Positions 26,164-33,458 of a DNA stretch of 64,000 bases are shown in pieces (the stretch's first letter is position 1; every line of letters begins with the position of its first letter). The position numbers were made by a program, and so were the translations under genes. Source of the DNA: Senimuribacter sp049852125 (lineage in GTDB: Bacteria > Bacillota > Clostridia > Peptostreptococcales > Anaerovoracaceae); the NCBI RefSeq assembly GCF_049852125.1, contig NZ_CP187532.1, positions 1,550,001-1,614,000 of the forward strand. Direction: 5' to 3'. The notes beneath the pieces are model-generated. The model was not told the origin of the DNA. It did no database searches and saw only the letters and a list, made by a program, of their open reading frames with translations.

Positions 26164-26203
26164 ATTATCACCTCAACGGCTATTATTACCAGAAACAAGA
26201 AAA

Positions 26204-26869
26204 CTATACAAATATCATATCCTGCATTTTCTCATACGTCTTATTTCCGATTCCACTGACATTTTTAATATCCTCCTTTGACGCAAAGCTGCCGTGTTCT
26301 TCTCTGTAATTGATAATCTTTTCGGCAGTGGCCGGTCCAACGCCCGGTAACTCCTGAAGCTGATTACTGTCAGCCAGATTGATATTAATTTTACCGTCTG
26401 ATGTAACTGCTGAACCGGTATTTCCTGCTGCCGGTGATTCTATAGCTCCTGTTGTTTCACCCATGGCAGGAATTACTACCTTTTGACCGTCTGTCACAGT
26501 TTCCGCCTGATTGATTTGACTGACGTCAGCATCCGGCGTCAAACCGCCGGCTTCTTTTATTACCTCAAAAAGTCTGGTTCCTTCTACTACCTGGTATACC
26601 CCCGGACTTTTAACACAGCCTCCGATATCTACATAAACCGGTCCCTGCGCTATGCCTCCGTGTTCATCCATATCGTCCTGTAGGCTTGTTTCATCAGATT
26701 GTGTAGATTGTGCCTGCTCTGCCTCTTTAAAATCAAGAGAATTATCTGATTCCTCCCCAATACCTCCAAAAAACACTACAGCGGCAATCAGTATTACAAC
26801 TGCTGCCGCTGCTTTTATTATTTTCTCGTGTTCTGAGAGCCAAGTCAGATACGGTTTCAATTTTTCCAT
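26204..26869 (-). CDS. comEA: ComEA-type DNA-binding helix-hairpin-helix protein
   Basis: The 221-residue protein has a membrane anchor at about 20-37, an acidic linker, an SLBB domain (VYVDIGGCVKSPGVYQV near 77-92, then FEVIKEAGGL and GQKVVIP) and a C-terminal helix-hairpin-helix pair (INLADSNQLQELPGVGPATA and KEDIKNVSGIGNKTY). This is the Gram-positive ComEA layout, the surface DNA receptor of transformation; no comEC or comEB lies next to it, so uptake ability is unproven. The start at 26869 is preferred over 26875 because GGGAG then lies 7 bases upstream. Confidence 0.92.
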   Translation of the reverse strand: MEKLKPYLTWLSEHEKIIKAAAAVVILIAAVVFFGGIGEESDNSLDFKEAEQAQSTQSDETSLQDDMDEHGGIAQGPVYVDIGGCVKSPGVYQVVEGTRLFEVIKEAGGLTPDADVSQINQAETVTDGQKVVIPAMGETTGAIESPAAGNTGSAVTSDGKININLADSNQLQELPGVGPATAEKIINYREEHGSFASKEDIKNVSGIGNKTYEKMQDMIFV

Positions 26870-26915
26870 CTTCATTCTCCCTTCTGATTATATCCATATT
26901 TTGGTTTATATGAAT

Positions 26916-26944
26916 ATATTATCTCTATTTCCAGAAGATGTCAA
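26916..26944 (-). promoter_or_regulatory. Promoter of comEA-bofC-spoIVB
   Basis: Minus strand TTGACA (26944-26939), 17-base spacer, TAATAT (26921-26916), about 45 bases before the comEA start. Confidence 0.65.
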
Positions 26945-26951
26945 TATTAAA

Positions 26952-27626
26952 TTAAAATTTCACAGCTTTGTCAAATCCCATGGAAACTCTCTCGACTTCA
27001 ACATCGTAGCGAGGTATGTTCAACCCCGCAAAAGCCATATAGGAAGTAATCACCTGTTCAGGACTGAGATTCGACGCGCTCCCACTGTCTAAACGCATTT
27101 GCAACGTCAAACGACTGCTTTTCAGCAGCTTTATCTCCCTGATCTTAGGACGAATATCTACGGTTACCATTTTTTTGGTTTTCTTTTGCCGTTTTTCAGC
27201 CAATATTTCAGGCTGTGCCAAATATTCATCCACCAGTTTTTGATCTCGTTCAGGATCTGCTTCTACAGGGAATACAACATTGTAAACAGCTTCACAGGTC
27301 GCCGCCGCTAAAGATTTTATATCGCCCATAAGAGGGCTGCAGGCGAGAATTTGAATTCCCTCAGGCATCATAGATTGAAGTGCTCGCGTCATATTCTCAG
27401 GTTTTTCCTCTTTAACTGTTTCAAATTCCAAAAGCTCACAACGACTGGTGTAACCCAGAGATAGCGGCTGCGCAAAACCCATTTTAGGATGAGGATTAAA
27501 GCCCTGAGAATAGCTGAGCGTAATACCTGCTCGCTTAAAAGCTCTTTTGAACAGCCTTAGCATGTCCAAATGGGAAGTATAGCGAATATAGCCTTCTTTT
27601 TCAAATCTGACTACATATCTATGCAT
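26952..27626 (-). CDS. TIGR03936/DUF2344 radical-SAM-associated protein
   Basis: A 224-residue protein starting MHRYVVRFEKEGYIRYTSHLD at 27626, where GGAGGG sits 7 bases upstream. The N-terminal FEKEGYIRYTSHLDMLRLF and GFNPHPKMGFAQPLSLG near 41-57 are family hallmarks. It is regularly encoded right after, or fused to, the TIGR03960 radical SAM protein, as here with an 8-base overlap. Function is not established; the pair lies upstream of rplU in many Firmicutes, suggesting an RNA or ribosome-related modification, which is inference. Confidence 0.9.
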   Translation of the reverse strand: MHRYVVRFEKEGYIRYTSHLDMLRLFKRAFKRAGITLSYSQGFNPHPKMGFAQPLSLGYTSRCELLEFETVKEEKPENMTRALQSMMPEGIQILACSPLMGDIKSLAAATCEAVYNVVFPVEADPERDQKLVDEYLAQPEILAEKRQKKTKKMVTVDIRPKIREIKLLKSSRLTLQMRLDSGSASNLSPEQVITSYMAFAGLNIPRYDVEVERVSMGFDKAVKF

Positions 27627-29466
27627 GATAAATCCCTCCCTGTTTACATTTTGTCCGGCGATTGATACCACAACCCGCACAGCCCCAGCGGCAGTCCTTT
27701 GTGGTAATCTCCGCTAAGGATTTATCAGCCTCTTTGCGCAAAAAATCCTTAGAAATAGACGCGTCGACTATATCCCATGGAAGCGTTTCCTCGAAGCTTC
27801 TCTGACGCGTAGTATAAAAAGCAATATCAGTTCCGCTGATTTCTACAGCTTTCTTCCACTTCTCAGGATCAAAATGTTCCGACCATCCGTCCAATTTGCA
27901 TCCCTGACGATGCGCCTCCAGCAATAATCTGGAAAGCCGGCGGTCTCCCCTGGCAAAAACTGCTTCATAAGTGCTGACCGTATCATCATGATAGTTAAAA
28001 TTGACGCCTTTGATCTTCAATCTTGCCGTGAGATAGTTATGCTTACGGTTAAACTCCTCAGTGGTATTCTGGCTGACCCATTGAAACGGCGTATGGGCTT
28101 TTGGAACGAAATTAGATACACTGACTGATACAGTAAATCGTCCGCCTTTTCCCGAATTCCGATGAATCTGCACGATATTTTTTGCGATCTCAGCAATGCC
28201 GTCCAGATCCTCATCCGTCTCTGTCGGCAAACCAATCATAAAGTACAGTTTAATATGCTTCCACCCAAGCTCAATAGCCTGTTCTACTGCTTCATAAATA
28301 TCCTTCTCCGTAATGCCTTTATTGATCACATCGCGCAGCCTCTGGGTACCAGCTTCCGGCGCAAACGTCAAACCCGATTTTCTATATCCCTGAATTTCTT
28401 CTAATACACGGAAAGAAAAGCTGTCCAAACGGAGTGATGGCAATGAAAGAGATACATTTTGCGCTTTGCACTGTCTCATAAGCTCTACTGCAAGCTCCTC
28501 AAACTGGGAGTGATCACTGGTTGACAGAGAGAGCAGAGAAAGTTCCTCATGACCGGTGCTTTCCAATTGTCTCATAGCCAGATCCGTAATCGTTTCTTTT
28601 GATCTCTCACGTACCGGACGATAAATCATACCTGCCTGACAGAAACGGCATCCTCTGGTGCAGCCTCTGAAGGTTTCCACTACGGCTCTGTCATGCACTG
28701 TCTCAATCAGCGGAACGATAGGCTCTGTAGGAAAATCTACTGTCTCAATATCGTCAATGAGACAACGCTGAACCTTTGCCGGCGTTTTATCGGTCAAAGG
28801 TATGTAGGCTTTCACTGTACCGTCTGTATGATAACTGACTTCATAAAGAGACGGTATATACACGCCGGTATCTCCTGCGATTTCTTCCAAAAACGCTGTC
28901 TTCGACATTCCCCGCGCTTTTGCCTGTTTATATTTTTCAGTCAGTTTCGGCAGACTCTCCTCACCGTCTCCTATAAGGAAAATATCGATGAAATCAGCCA
29001 ACGGTTCCGGATTATAGGCGCAAGGCCCCCCCGCGACGATCAAAGGGTCTTCTGGCGTCCTTTCTGCGGCCAGCAGTGGAATTCCTGCAAGCTCCAGCAT
29101 GTCCAAAATACTGGTAAAGGACATCTCGTACTGCAAGGTAAAGCCCAGAAAATCCATTTCTCTTGCCGGTGTCTTAGTTTCCAGCGTAAACAACGGCACA
29201 TCTTCCGCCCGCATTAATTGTTCCATATCCGGAGCTGGAGCGAAGACTCTCTCGCAATAGATTTCCTCCCGTTCGTTTAATATATGATACAGGATTTGAA
29301 GTCCCATATAGGACATCCCTATTTCATAGAGATCCGGAAATGCAAAGGCAAAACGAACCTTTACCTGCTGGGGATCTTTTCTCACAATATGATTTTCATT
29401 GCCGATATACCTGGCCGGTTTTTCGACCTGTTTCAGCAGATGATTCAGTTTTGATTGTAAATTCAT
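27619..29466 (-). CDS. TIGR03960 family B12-binding-domain radical SAM protein
   Basis: The 615-residue protein has an N-terminal cobalamin-binding-like Rossmann region (RFAFAFPDLYEIGMSYMG near 34-51), a radical SAM core with the 4Fe-4S triad in FRGCTRGCRFCQAG near 267-280, and a C-terminal Cys-rich tail (RWGCAGCGINRRTKC) that could bind a metal or extra cluster. Substrate unknown. It overlaps the HD gene upstream by 4 bases and the DUF2344 gene downstream by 8, so the three are translated together. Confidence 0.92.
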   Translation of the reverse strand: MNLQSKLNHLLKQVEKPARYIGNENHIVRKDPQQVKVRFAFAFPDLYEIGMSYMGLQILYHILNEREEIYCERVFAPAPDMEQLMRAEDVPLFTLETKTPAREMDFLGFTLQYEMSFTSILDMLELAGIPLLAAERTPEDPLIVAGGPCAYNPEPLADFIDIFLIGDGEESLPKLTEKYKQAKARGMSKTAFLEEIAGDTGVYIPSLYEVSYHTDGTVKAYIPLTDKTPAKVQRCLIDDIETVDFPTEPIVPLIETVHDRAVVETFRGCTRGCRFCQAGMIYRPVRERSKETITDLAMRQLESTGHEELSLLSLSTSDHSQFEELAVELMRQCKAQNVSLSLPSLRLDSFSFRVLEEIQGYRKSGLTFAPEAGTQRLRDVINKGITEKDIYEAVEQAIELGWKHIKLYFMIGLPTETDEDLDGIAEIAKNIVQIHRNSGKGGRFTVSVSVSNFVPKAHTPFQWVSQNTTEEFNRKHNYLTARLKIKGVNFNYHDDTVSTYEAVFARGDRRLSRLLLEAHRQGCKLDGWSEHFDPEKWKKAVEISGTDIAFYTTRQRSFEETLPWDIVDASISKDFLRKEADKSLAEITTKDCRWGCAGCGINRRTKCKQGGIYHA

Positions 29467-30029
29467 CTTTTCAGCCTTTCTTCTGTAGTATCTATGTTTG
29501 CAAAGAGACTGTCTATGGTACAGCCTATGGCGGCTTCAATCTCATCCATTAATCTCCTTGTTTCTCTTTTCTTCTGGCAAATTCGATTCTGAACCTGGGG
29601 TATCTGCGGCGCTTTATGCAGAATATAATCTATGCGTTCATCCAGACCCACATAACGATCCTCTTTGACCAGACGATCTGCCAGACAGACCAAATCTGTC
29701 TCATTCAGATGAGCAAAGTCGTGAAAGTCGTAGATCATATGTTCTCTTACAATATCAGCTTCATCGTGATATCCCAATTCATCCAGAATTTTCGCCGCAA
29801 CGTGTCCATGATCCTCAGAAAGTCTCGCTACATCGTGAATCAGTCCAGCGCCTTTTATCAGAGGTACATCCAGAGAATATCCACAACCGTTAAGCTGTTT
29901 TCCTATGGTCACGGCTACCATACTGACAGCCTCGCAATGTCGAATCACATGTTCAGGTGTTCCATACTGCCTGTACAGATCCCGACAGGCCTCCTCTGTC
30001 AATCGCTTTTTCTCTTTTTCCTCTGTCAT
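29463..30029 (-). CDS. HD domain phosphohydrolase-like protein
   Basis: A 188-residue protein starting MTEEKEKKRLTEEACRDLY at 30029 (ribosome site AAAGGTGG). An HD domain is visible: VIRHCEAVSMVA near 29-40, the metal pair in GAGLIHDVARL near 59-69 and EDHGHVAAKIL near 71-81, with a further Asp in CLADRLVKED. It is a soluble metal-dependent phosphohydrolase by fold; nucleotide or cyclic nucleotide as substrate is a guess. It begins the radical SAM operon, and a palindromic repeat lies just upstream. Confidence 0.85.
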   Translation of the reverse strand: MTEEKEKKRLTEEACRDLYRQYGTPEHVIRHCEAVSMVAVTIGKQLNGCGYSLDVPLIKGAGLIHDVARLSEDHGHVAAKILDELGYHDEADIVREHMIYDFHDFAHLNETDLVCLADRLVKEDRYVGLDERIDYILHKAPQIPQVQNRICQKKRETRRLMDEIEAAIGCTIDSLFANIDTTEERLKR

Positions 30030-30074
30030 GGTGTCCCACCTTTCACAACTTTTTGTCCTTAGTATACAAGAGCC

Positions 30075-30228
30075 AACCTCTGTCTGCGCTTTCAGCTTGT
30101 CTTGCCATAGAGTGCCACGGAGCAAAGCTCCTGCACTCCTGACATGAGACCTGTCACGCTTCCGTCTGCGCCTACGGCTTGTCGGTCAGCGGACTAGGGC
30201 TTCATCGCCGTGTGCAAACATTATATCA
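30075..30228. repeat. Intergenic repeat family A, copy 1 (long form)
   Basis: Two blocks, 30075-30101 and 30208-30228, match blocks at 49376-49402 (about 23 of 27) and 49408-49428 (about 17 of 21). Between them is a second diverged unit (CCGTCTGCG...CGGCTTGTC, 30162-30183) and the small palindrome GGAGCAAAGCTCC (30119-30131). The minus strand opens with GATATAATG at the right end, a -10-like sequence. Both copies lie just upstream of a minus-strand start codon. Confidence 0.65.
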
Positions 30229-30732
30229 CAAATTCTCTTGTAAATCATAATAAAATTCGTCTCCGGAACTGATATCATAGCTGCCGATAATTTCACCACG
30301 CTGTACGCGTTCTTTCTCTACCACACCGATATCTGAAAGATGTCCGTAAACCGTAACCGCATCCTCATGGCGAATCTTCACATACAGTCCCAACTCATCA
30401 TCCTTTCCGGAAGCCTCTACCACACCGCCAGCCGCCGCATGAACCTGTTTCACTCCGTCAGACGCCTTTTGATCAATAGGTTCGCCATATCTGGACTGAC
30501 TGTTCACCTTAGATACCGCTGAAACCACCTTTGACGGTACGCCAGCCAGAACCGCGGTAATACGTGTTCCTACATCCTTAACATCCTCCATCGTGGGCTG
30601 TTCCATAATTACTGCCTTTACCTGATCAAAGATTTTTGCTACCTGGGGTATATTACTGTTGTTTCCATAGTATACGGCGCCTAACGCTACAACGCATATT
30701 ACGACTTGTATGCACAGTTTCTTTTTATTCAT
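30226..30732 (-). CDS. Degenerate LytM/M23 membrane protein, SpoIVFA-like
   Basis: A 168-residue protein starting MNKKKLCIQVVICVV at 30732 (ribosome site AGAGGTGA). It has one transmembrane helix at about 6-22, an extracytoplasmic linker and a short C-terminal LytM-like domain (GGVVEASGKDDELGLYVKI, VYGHLSDIGVV, VQRGEIIGSYD). The zinc ligands of active M23 enzymes are missing: the usual HLHFE is replaced by FYYDLQ, and only one His of the middle motif remains. SpoIVFA of Bacillus has the same plan and is encoded next to rplU-rpmA-obg, as this one is. No spoIVFB follows. SpoIVFA-like is inference; a pseudo-peptidase scaffold is the safe reading. Confidence 0.65.
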   Translation of the reverse strand: MNKKKLCIQVVICVVALGAVYYGNNSNIPQVAKIFDQVKAVIMEQPTMEDVKDVGTRITAVLAGVPSKVVSAVSKVNSQSRYGEPIDQKASDGVKQVHAAAGGVVEASGKDDELGLYVKIRHEDAVTVYGHLSDIGVVEKERVQRGEIIGSYDISSGDEFYYDLQENL

Positions 30733-30738
30733 AAAATC

Positions 30739-30766
30739 ACCTCTATACAAAATATTATATAGAGGT
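30739..30766 (-). promoter_or_regulatory. Hairpin covering the ribosome site of the M23-like gene
   Basis: ACCTCTATA (30739-30747) and TATAGAGGT (30758-30766) are perfect inverted repeats with a 10-base loop. On the minus strand mRNA the second arm contains the AGAGGT ribosome site of the start at 30732. No T run follows, so it is not an ordinary terminator of obgE. Confidence 0.6.
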
Positions 30767-30789
30767 GTCAATTATGCGCGATTCAGCTT

Positions 30790-32082
30790 CTAATACTCAT
30801 CCCAGTATTCAAATTCATAATCGAAAATTCGAATTGTGTCGCCTTCTTCCAATCCCAAATCGAGCAGCTTTTCAATTGCGCCGCGCTTTTCTACATACTT
30901 ATACAGATAGCGCAGCGAACCCATATCGTTGAAATTAGTTGAGTCAAAGATCTTCTGCAGCTGCTTTCCTGTGAGAACATATACATCGCCTTCCTTAGAC
31001 GCATAGACCTCCTTGAAGTCAGGTTCTCTGTCGTCAATATCAAAATCAAAGTATTCGTAATCGTCATCCTCTGGTGGGTTCATAGCAGCTTTACGCAGTT
31101 CTTCCGCAGCAGCAGCCATCAATTCATGAACACCAAGATTGATCGGCGCGCAAATCGGAAAAACTCGGCACCCTTTATTCTCAACGTACTCTTTAAATTC
31201 AAAGTATTTCGGATCATCCTCGTCGATCATATCCATCTTATTGGCGGCTACCAGCATGGGCTTTTCTGCTACCCTTTTACTGTACAGCGACAGTTCAGCC
31301 ATAATCTTGTCAAAGTCTTCGATTGGATCGCGCCCCTCGCTGCCTGATGCATCGACAACATGAATCAGCACCCTTGTTCGTTCAATATGCTTTAAAAATT
31401 TGAGTCCCAGGCCTAAACCCTTATGGGCGCCTTCAATAATTCCGGCAATATCCGCCATGACGAAGCTGGTATCATAAATTTGTACTACGCCCAGATTAGG
31501 AGCAATCGTTGTAAAATGATAGTTCTCAATCTTAGGCTGGGCGCTCGTAGCCGTTGCCAGCAAACTGGATTTTCCAACATTCGGAAATCCTACTAATCCA
31601 ACGTCAGCAATAACCTTCATCTCCAGGATCACGCTTCGCTCTTTAGCAAAGCCGCCTGCTTCAGCAAAGTTGGGAGCCTGACGCACAGAGTTTTTAAAAT
31701 TGGTATTTCCCTTACCGCCTTTACCGCCTCTTGCAGCTATAAAACACTGTCCATCCTCTGTCAGATCCTTCATTACTAGTCCGGTTTCCTCATCAATCAC
31801 TACCGTACCCATAGGTACTTTAATAACTAAGTCCTTACCATTTTTACCGAACTTTTTCTTCCGCATGCCGTCTTGTCCATTTTCGGCTTCATATTTTCTC
31901 TTATATCTAAAATCCATCAAGGTTCTCAGATTACGATCAGCCTGGAAAACCACATCTCCGCCTTTTCCGCCGTCTCCTCCATCTGGTCCGCCTTCGGGAA
32001 CAAAGGGCTCGCGGCGAAAGGATACGCATCCATTTCCACCCTTGCCTGATTTAATCTGTATTTTCGCTCTATCTACAAACAT
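30790..32082 (-). CDS. obgE: GTPase ObgE/CgtA
   Basis: The 430-residue ribosome-assembly and stress GTPase has the glycine-rich Obg domain (GKGGNGCVSFRREPFVPEGG near 15-34), the P-loop VGFPNVGKSSLLATAT near 163-178, the switch DIAGIIEGAHKG near 210, the NKMD element, and a C-terminal OCT domain (FNDMGSLRYLYKYVEKRGAI near 395). In Bacillus Obg also feeds the sporulation phosphorelay, but spo0B is not seen beside it here. A terminator after rpmA partly separates it from the ribosomal genes. Confidence 0.98.
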   Translation of the reverse strand: MFVDRAKIQIKSGKGGNGCVSFRREPFVPEGGPDGGDGGKGGDVVFQADRNLRTLMDFRYKRKYEAENGQDGMRKKKFGKNGKDLVIKVPMGTVVIDEETGLVMKDLTEDGQCFIAARGGKGGKGNTNFKNSVRQAPNFAEAGGFAKERSVILEMKVIADVGLVGFPNVGKSSLLATATSAQPKIENYHFTTIAPNLGVVQIYDTSFVMADIAGIIEGAHKGLGLGLKFLKHIERTRVLIHVVDASGSEGRDPIEDFDKIMAELSLYSKRVAEKPMLVAANKMDMIDEDDPKYFEFKEYVENKGCRVFPICAPINLGVHELMAAAAEELRKAAMNPPEDDDYEYFDFDIDDREPDFKEVYASKEGDVYVLTGKQLQKIFDSTNFNDMGSLRYLYKYVEKRGAIEKLLDLGLEEGDTIRIFDYEFEYWDEY

Positions 32083-32123
32083 AACAGACCTCCTTACACT
32101 GCCAGTATGCGCAGATTTTCGAT

Positions 32124-32150
32124 GAAAAAACCCCTAAACGTCGTTAGGGG
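32124..32150 (-). terminator. Terminator after rpmA
   Basis: CCCCTAA (32131-32137) and TTAGGGG (32144-32150) flank a 6-base loop. On the minus strand TTTTTTC follows. Confidence 0.85.
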
Positions 32151-32161
32151 CTCAAACTATC

Positions 32162-32422
32162 TTATGCTTCTTTTGGATAAACGCTTACCTGTTTTCTGGT
32201 TTTGTCTTTTCTTTCAAAACGAACAGTACCTTCAATCTTTGCAAATAATGTATCATCACCGCCGATGCCTACATTATTGCCCGGATGAAATTTTGTACCT
32301 CTCTGTCTAACCAAAATGCTGCCAGCGCTAACAAACTGACCGTCACCTGTCTTGACGCCTAAACGTTTCGACTCGGAGTCACGACCGTTCTTAGAGCTAC
32401 CTACTCCTTTTTTACTTGCCAT
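32162..32422 (-). CDS. rpmA: 50S ribosomal protein L27, without leader extension
   Basis: The 86-residue protein starts MASKKGVGSSKNGRDSES. In most Firmicutes L27 begins with a short hydrophobic leader ending in FFA that the protease Prp (YsxB) removes to expose ASKKG or AHKKG. Here the gene encodes the mature-like N-terminus directly, with AAGGAGGTG placed to start exactly there, and only 39 bases separate it from rplU, with no prp gene between. The remainder (RQRGTKFHPGNNVGIGGDDT) is normal. Confidence 0.98.
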   Translation of the reverse strand: MASKKGVGSSKNGRDSESKRLGVKTGDGQFVSAGSILVRQRGTKFHPGNNVGIGGDDTLFAKIEGTVRFERKDKTRKQVSVYPKEA

Positions 32423-32460
32423 AGACCAGACACCTCCTTGCTATTTCTGGCTTAATCCTA

Positions 32461-32970
32461 TTACTTTAATGCTGCTTCGATGGTTTCGATGATGACTGCT
32501 TTTGTTGCCTTTTCGTCAACCTCTACGCCATGCTCTTTTGCATAAGCAATTAATTCATCTTTCTTCATGGAAGCGGAAACCTTCTTTTCAGCTTTTGGCT
32601 CTGCTGCCTTTACTTCTTCAGCCGGCGCTTCTTCCTTTGCCAGAGATGCCTTTGGAGCCTTTCCGCCCAGGGACTCAATCTTAACCATTGTGTAAGGCTG
32701 TCTGTGACCCTGTTTCTTTCTATAGTCCTTTTTAGCTTTGTACTTGAAGATAATAACCTTCTTTCCTTTGCCATTTTCAACTACTTCGCCTGTTACCGCT
32801 GCTCCTTCTACATATGGAGCTCCTACCTTCAGGCCACCTTCTTCAGCTAAAACCAGTACCTTATCAAAAGTCACTTTGTCTCCAGCTTCTACGTTTAACT
32901 TCTCAATCGTTAAAACGTCGCCTTCCTGTACTCTGTACTGCTTTCCGCCTGTTTCAATTACTGCGTACAT
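32461..32970 (-). CDS. rplU: 50S ribosomal protein L21 with C-terminal HeH/SAP-like extension
   Basis: Residues 1-103 are ordinary L21 (MYAVIETGGKQYRVQEGD; KKDYRKKQGHRQPYTMVKI). The total of 169 exceeds the usual 100-105. The extra part is an Ala/Glu/Lys-rich linker (about 108-130) and a last stretch of about 35 residues, MKKDELIAYAKEHGVEVDE then KATKAVIIETIEAALK, which reads as a helix-extension-helix (SAP/HeH-like) nucleic-acid-binding motif. The extension is in frame with no ribosome site of its own. First gene of rplU-rpmA. Confidence 0.97.
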   Translation of the reverse strand: MYAVIETGGKQYRVQEGDVLTIEKLNVEAGDKVTFDKVLVLAEEGGLKVGAPYVEGAAVTGEVVENGKGKKVIIFKYKAKKDYRKKQGHRQPYTMVKIESLGGKAPKASLAKEEAPAEEVKAAEPKAEKKVSASMKKDELIAYAKEHGVEVDEKATKAVIIETIEAALK

Positions 32971-33009
32971 TTACTTTTACCTCCTCTATCCAGTCTCGCC
33001 TTTTCAGGT

Positions 33010-33033
33010 AGCGCAATTTATTTAAATTACGCT
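33010..33033 (-). promoter_or_regulatory. Hairpin in the rplU leader
   Basis: AGCGCAATTT (33010-33019) pairs with AAATTACGCT (33024-33033), one G-U, within a leader of about 90 bases. L21 leaders with autoregulatory structure are known in Firmicutes; a match to the known class was not testable here. Confidence 0.4.
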
Positions 33034-33066
33034 TTCTAAACCTTTTCCGAGCGGTCTAACTCAATT

Positions 33067-33096
33067 AGTATAGCACGGAAGTAACAGGCTTGTCAA
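33067..33096 (-). promoter_or_regulatory. Promoter of rplU-rpmA
   Basis: Minus strand TTGACA (33096-33091), 18-base spacer, TATACT (33072-33067). Near consensus, about 100 bases before the rplU start. Confidence 0.75.
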
Positions 33097-33133
33097 ATGA
33101 TTTTTCCCTTTTTTTCAATATTTTCGGCGATGA

Positions 33134-33415
33134 TTATTTACTCTTTCGCTCTCGAACACACTCTGACAATAAATACTCGATCTGCCCGTTAATAGAGCGA
33201 AAATCTTCTTCTGCCCATCGGGCAATTTCTTCCCACAATGATGGCGCAATTCGCAGGATAATCTGTTTTTTCGCCTTTTCAGCCTGTTTAACAGCTTTCT
33301 CTTTAGCCTTAATTTCCCTTTCCATACGCTGCAATCTGGCAAGACGGTCTTCTAACTCTATTTCTTTCTGTAAAATATTCTTTTCGTTATCCATCGCGTC
33401 CAACCTTTCGCTCAT
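33134..33415 (-). CDS. Small ribbon-helix-helix (Arc-like) protein with coiled-coil N-terminus
   Basis: A 93-residue protein. Residues 10-50 are a highly charged heptad-like helix (EIELEDRLARLQRMEREIKA). Residues 51-90 (KKQIILRIAPSLWEEIARWA then EEDFRSINGQIEYLLSECV) have the strand plus two helices of an Arc/MetJ ribbon-helix-helix, with LRI as the DNA-contacting strand and RSINGQIEYLL as helix B. The start follows GGAGG by 5 bases. It is encoded 43 bases after the SPFH gene, same strand. Its role could be autoregulation of the pair; a toxin partner is not apparent. Confidence 0.75.
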   Translation of the reverse strand: MSERLDAMDNEKNILQKEIELEDRLARLQRMEREIKAKEKAVKQAEKAKKQIILRIAPSLWEEIARWAEEDFRSINGQIEYLLSECVRERKSK

Positions 33416-33458
33416 CTAATCCTCCGACTATTAAAAGTCTCTATACCCCATATTAAAC

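Noticed and set aside
30061..30225. A structured non-coding RNA or CRISPR fragment upstream of the HD gene
   Set aside because: The repeated blocks are too few and irregular for CRISPR, and no RNA family is recognisable; listed only as an intergenic repeat.
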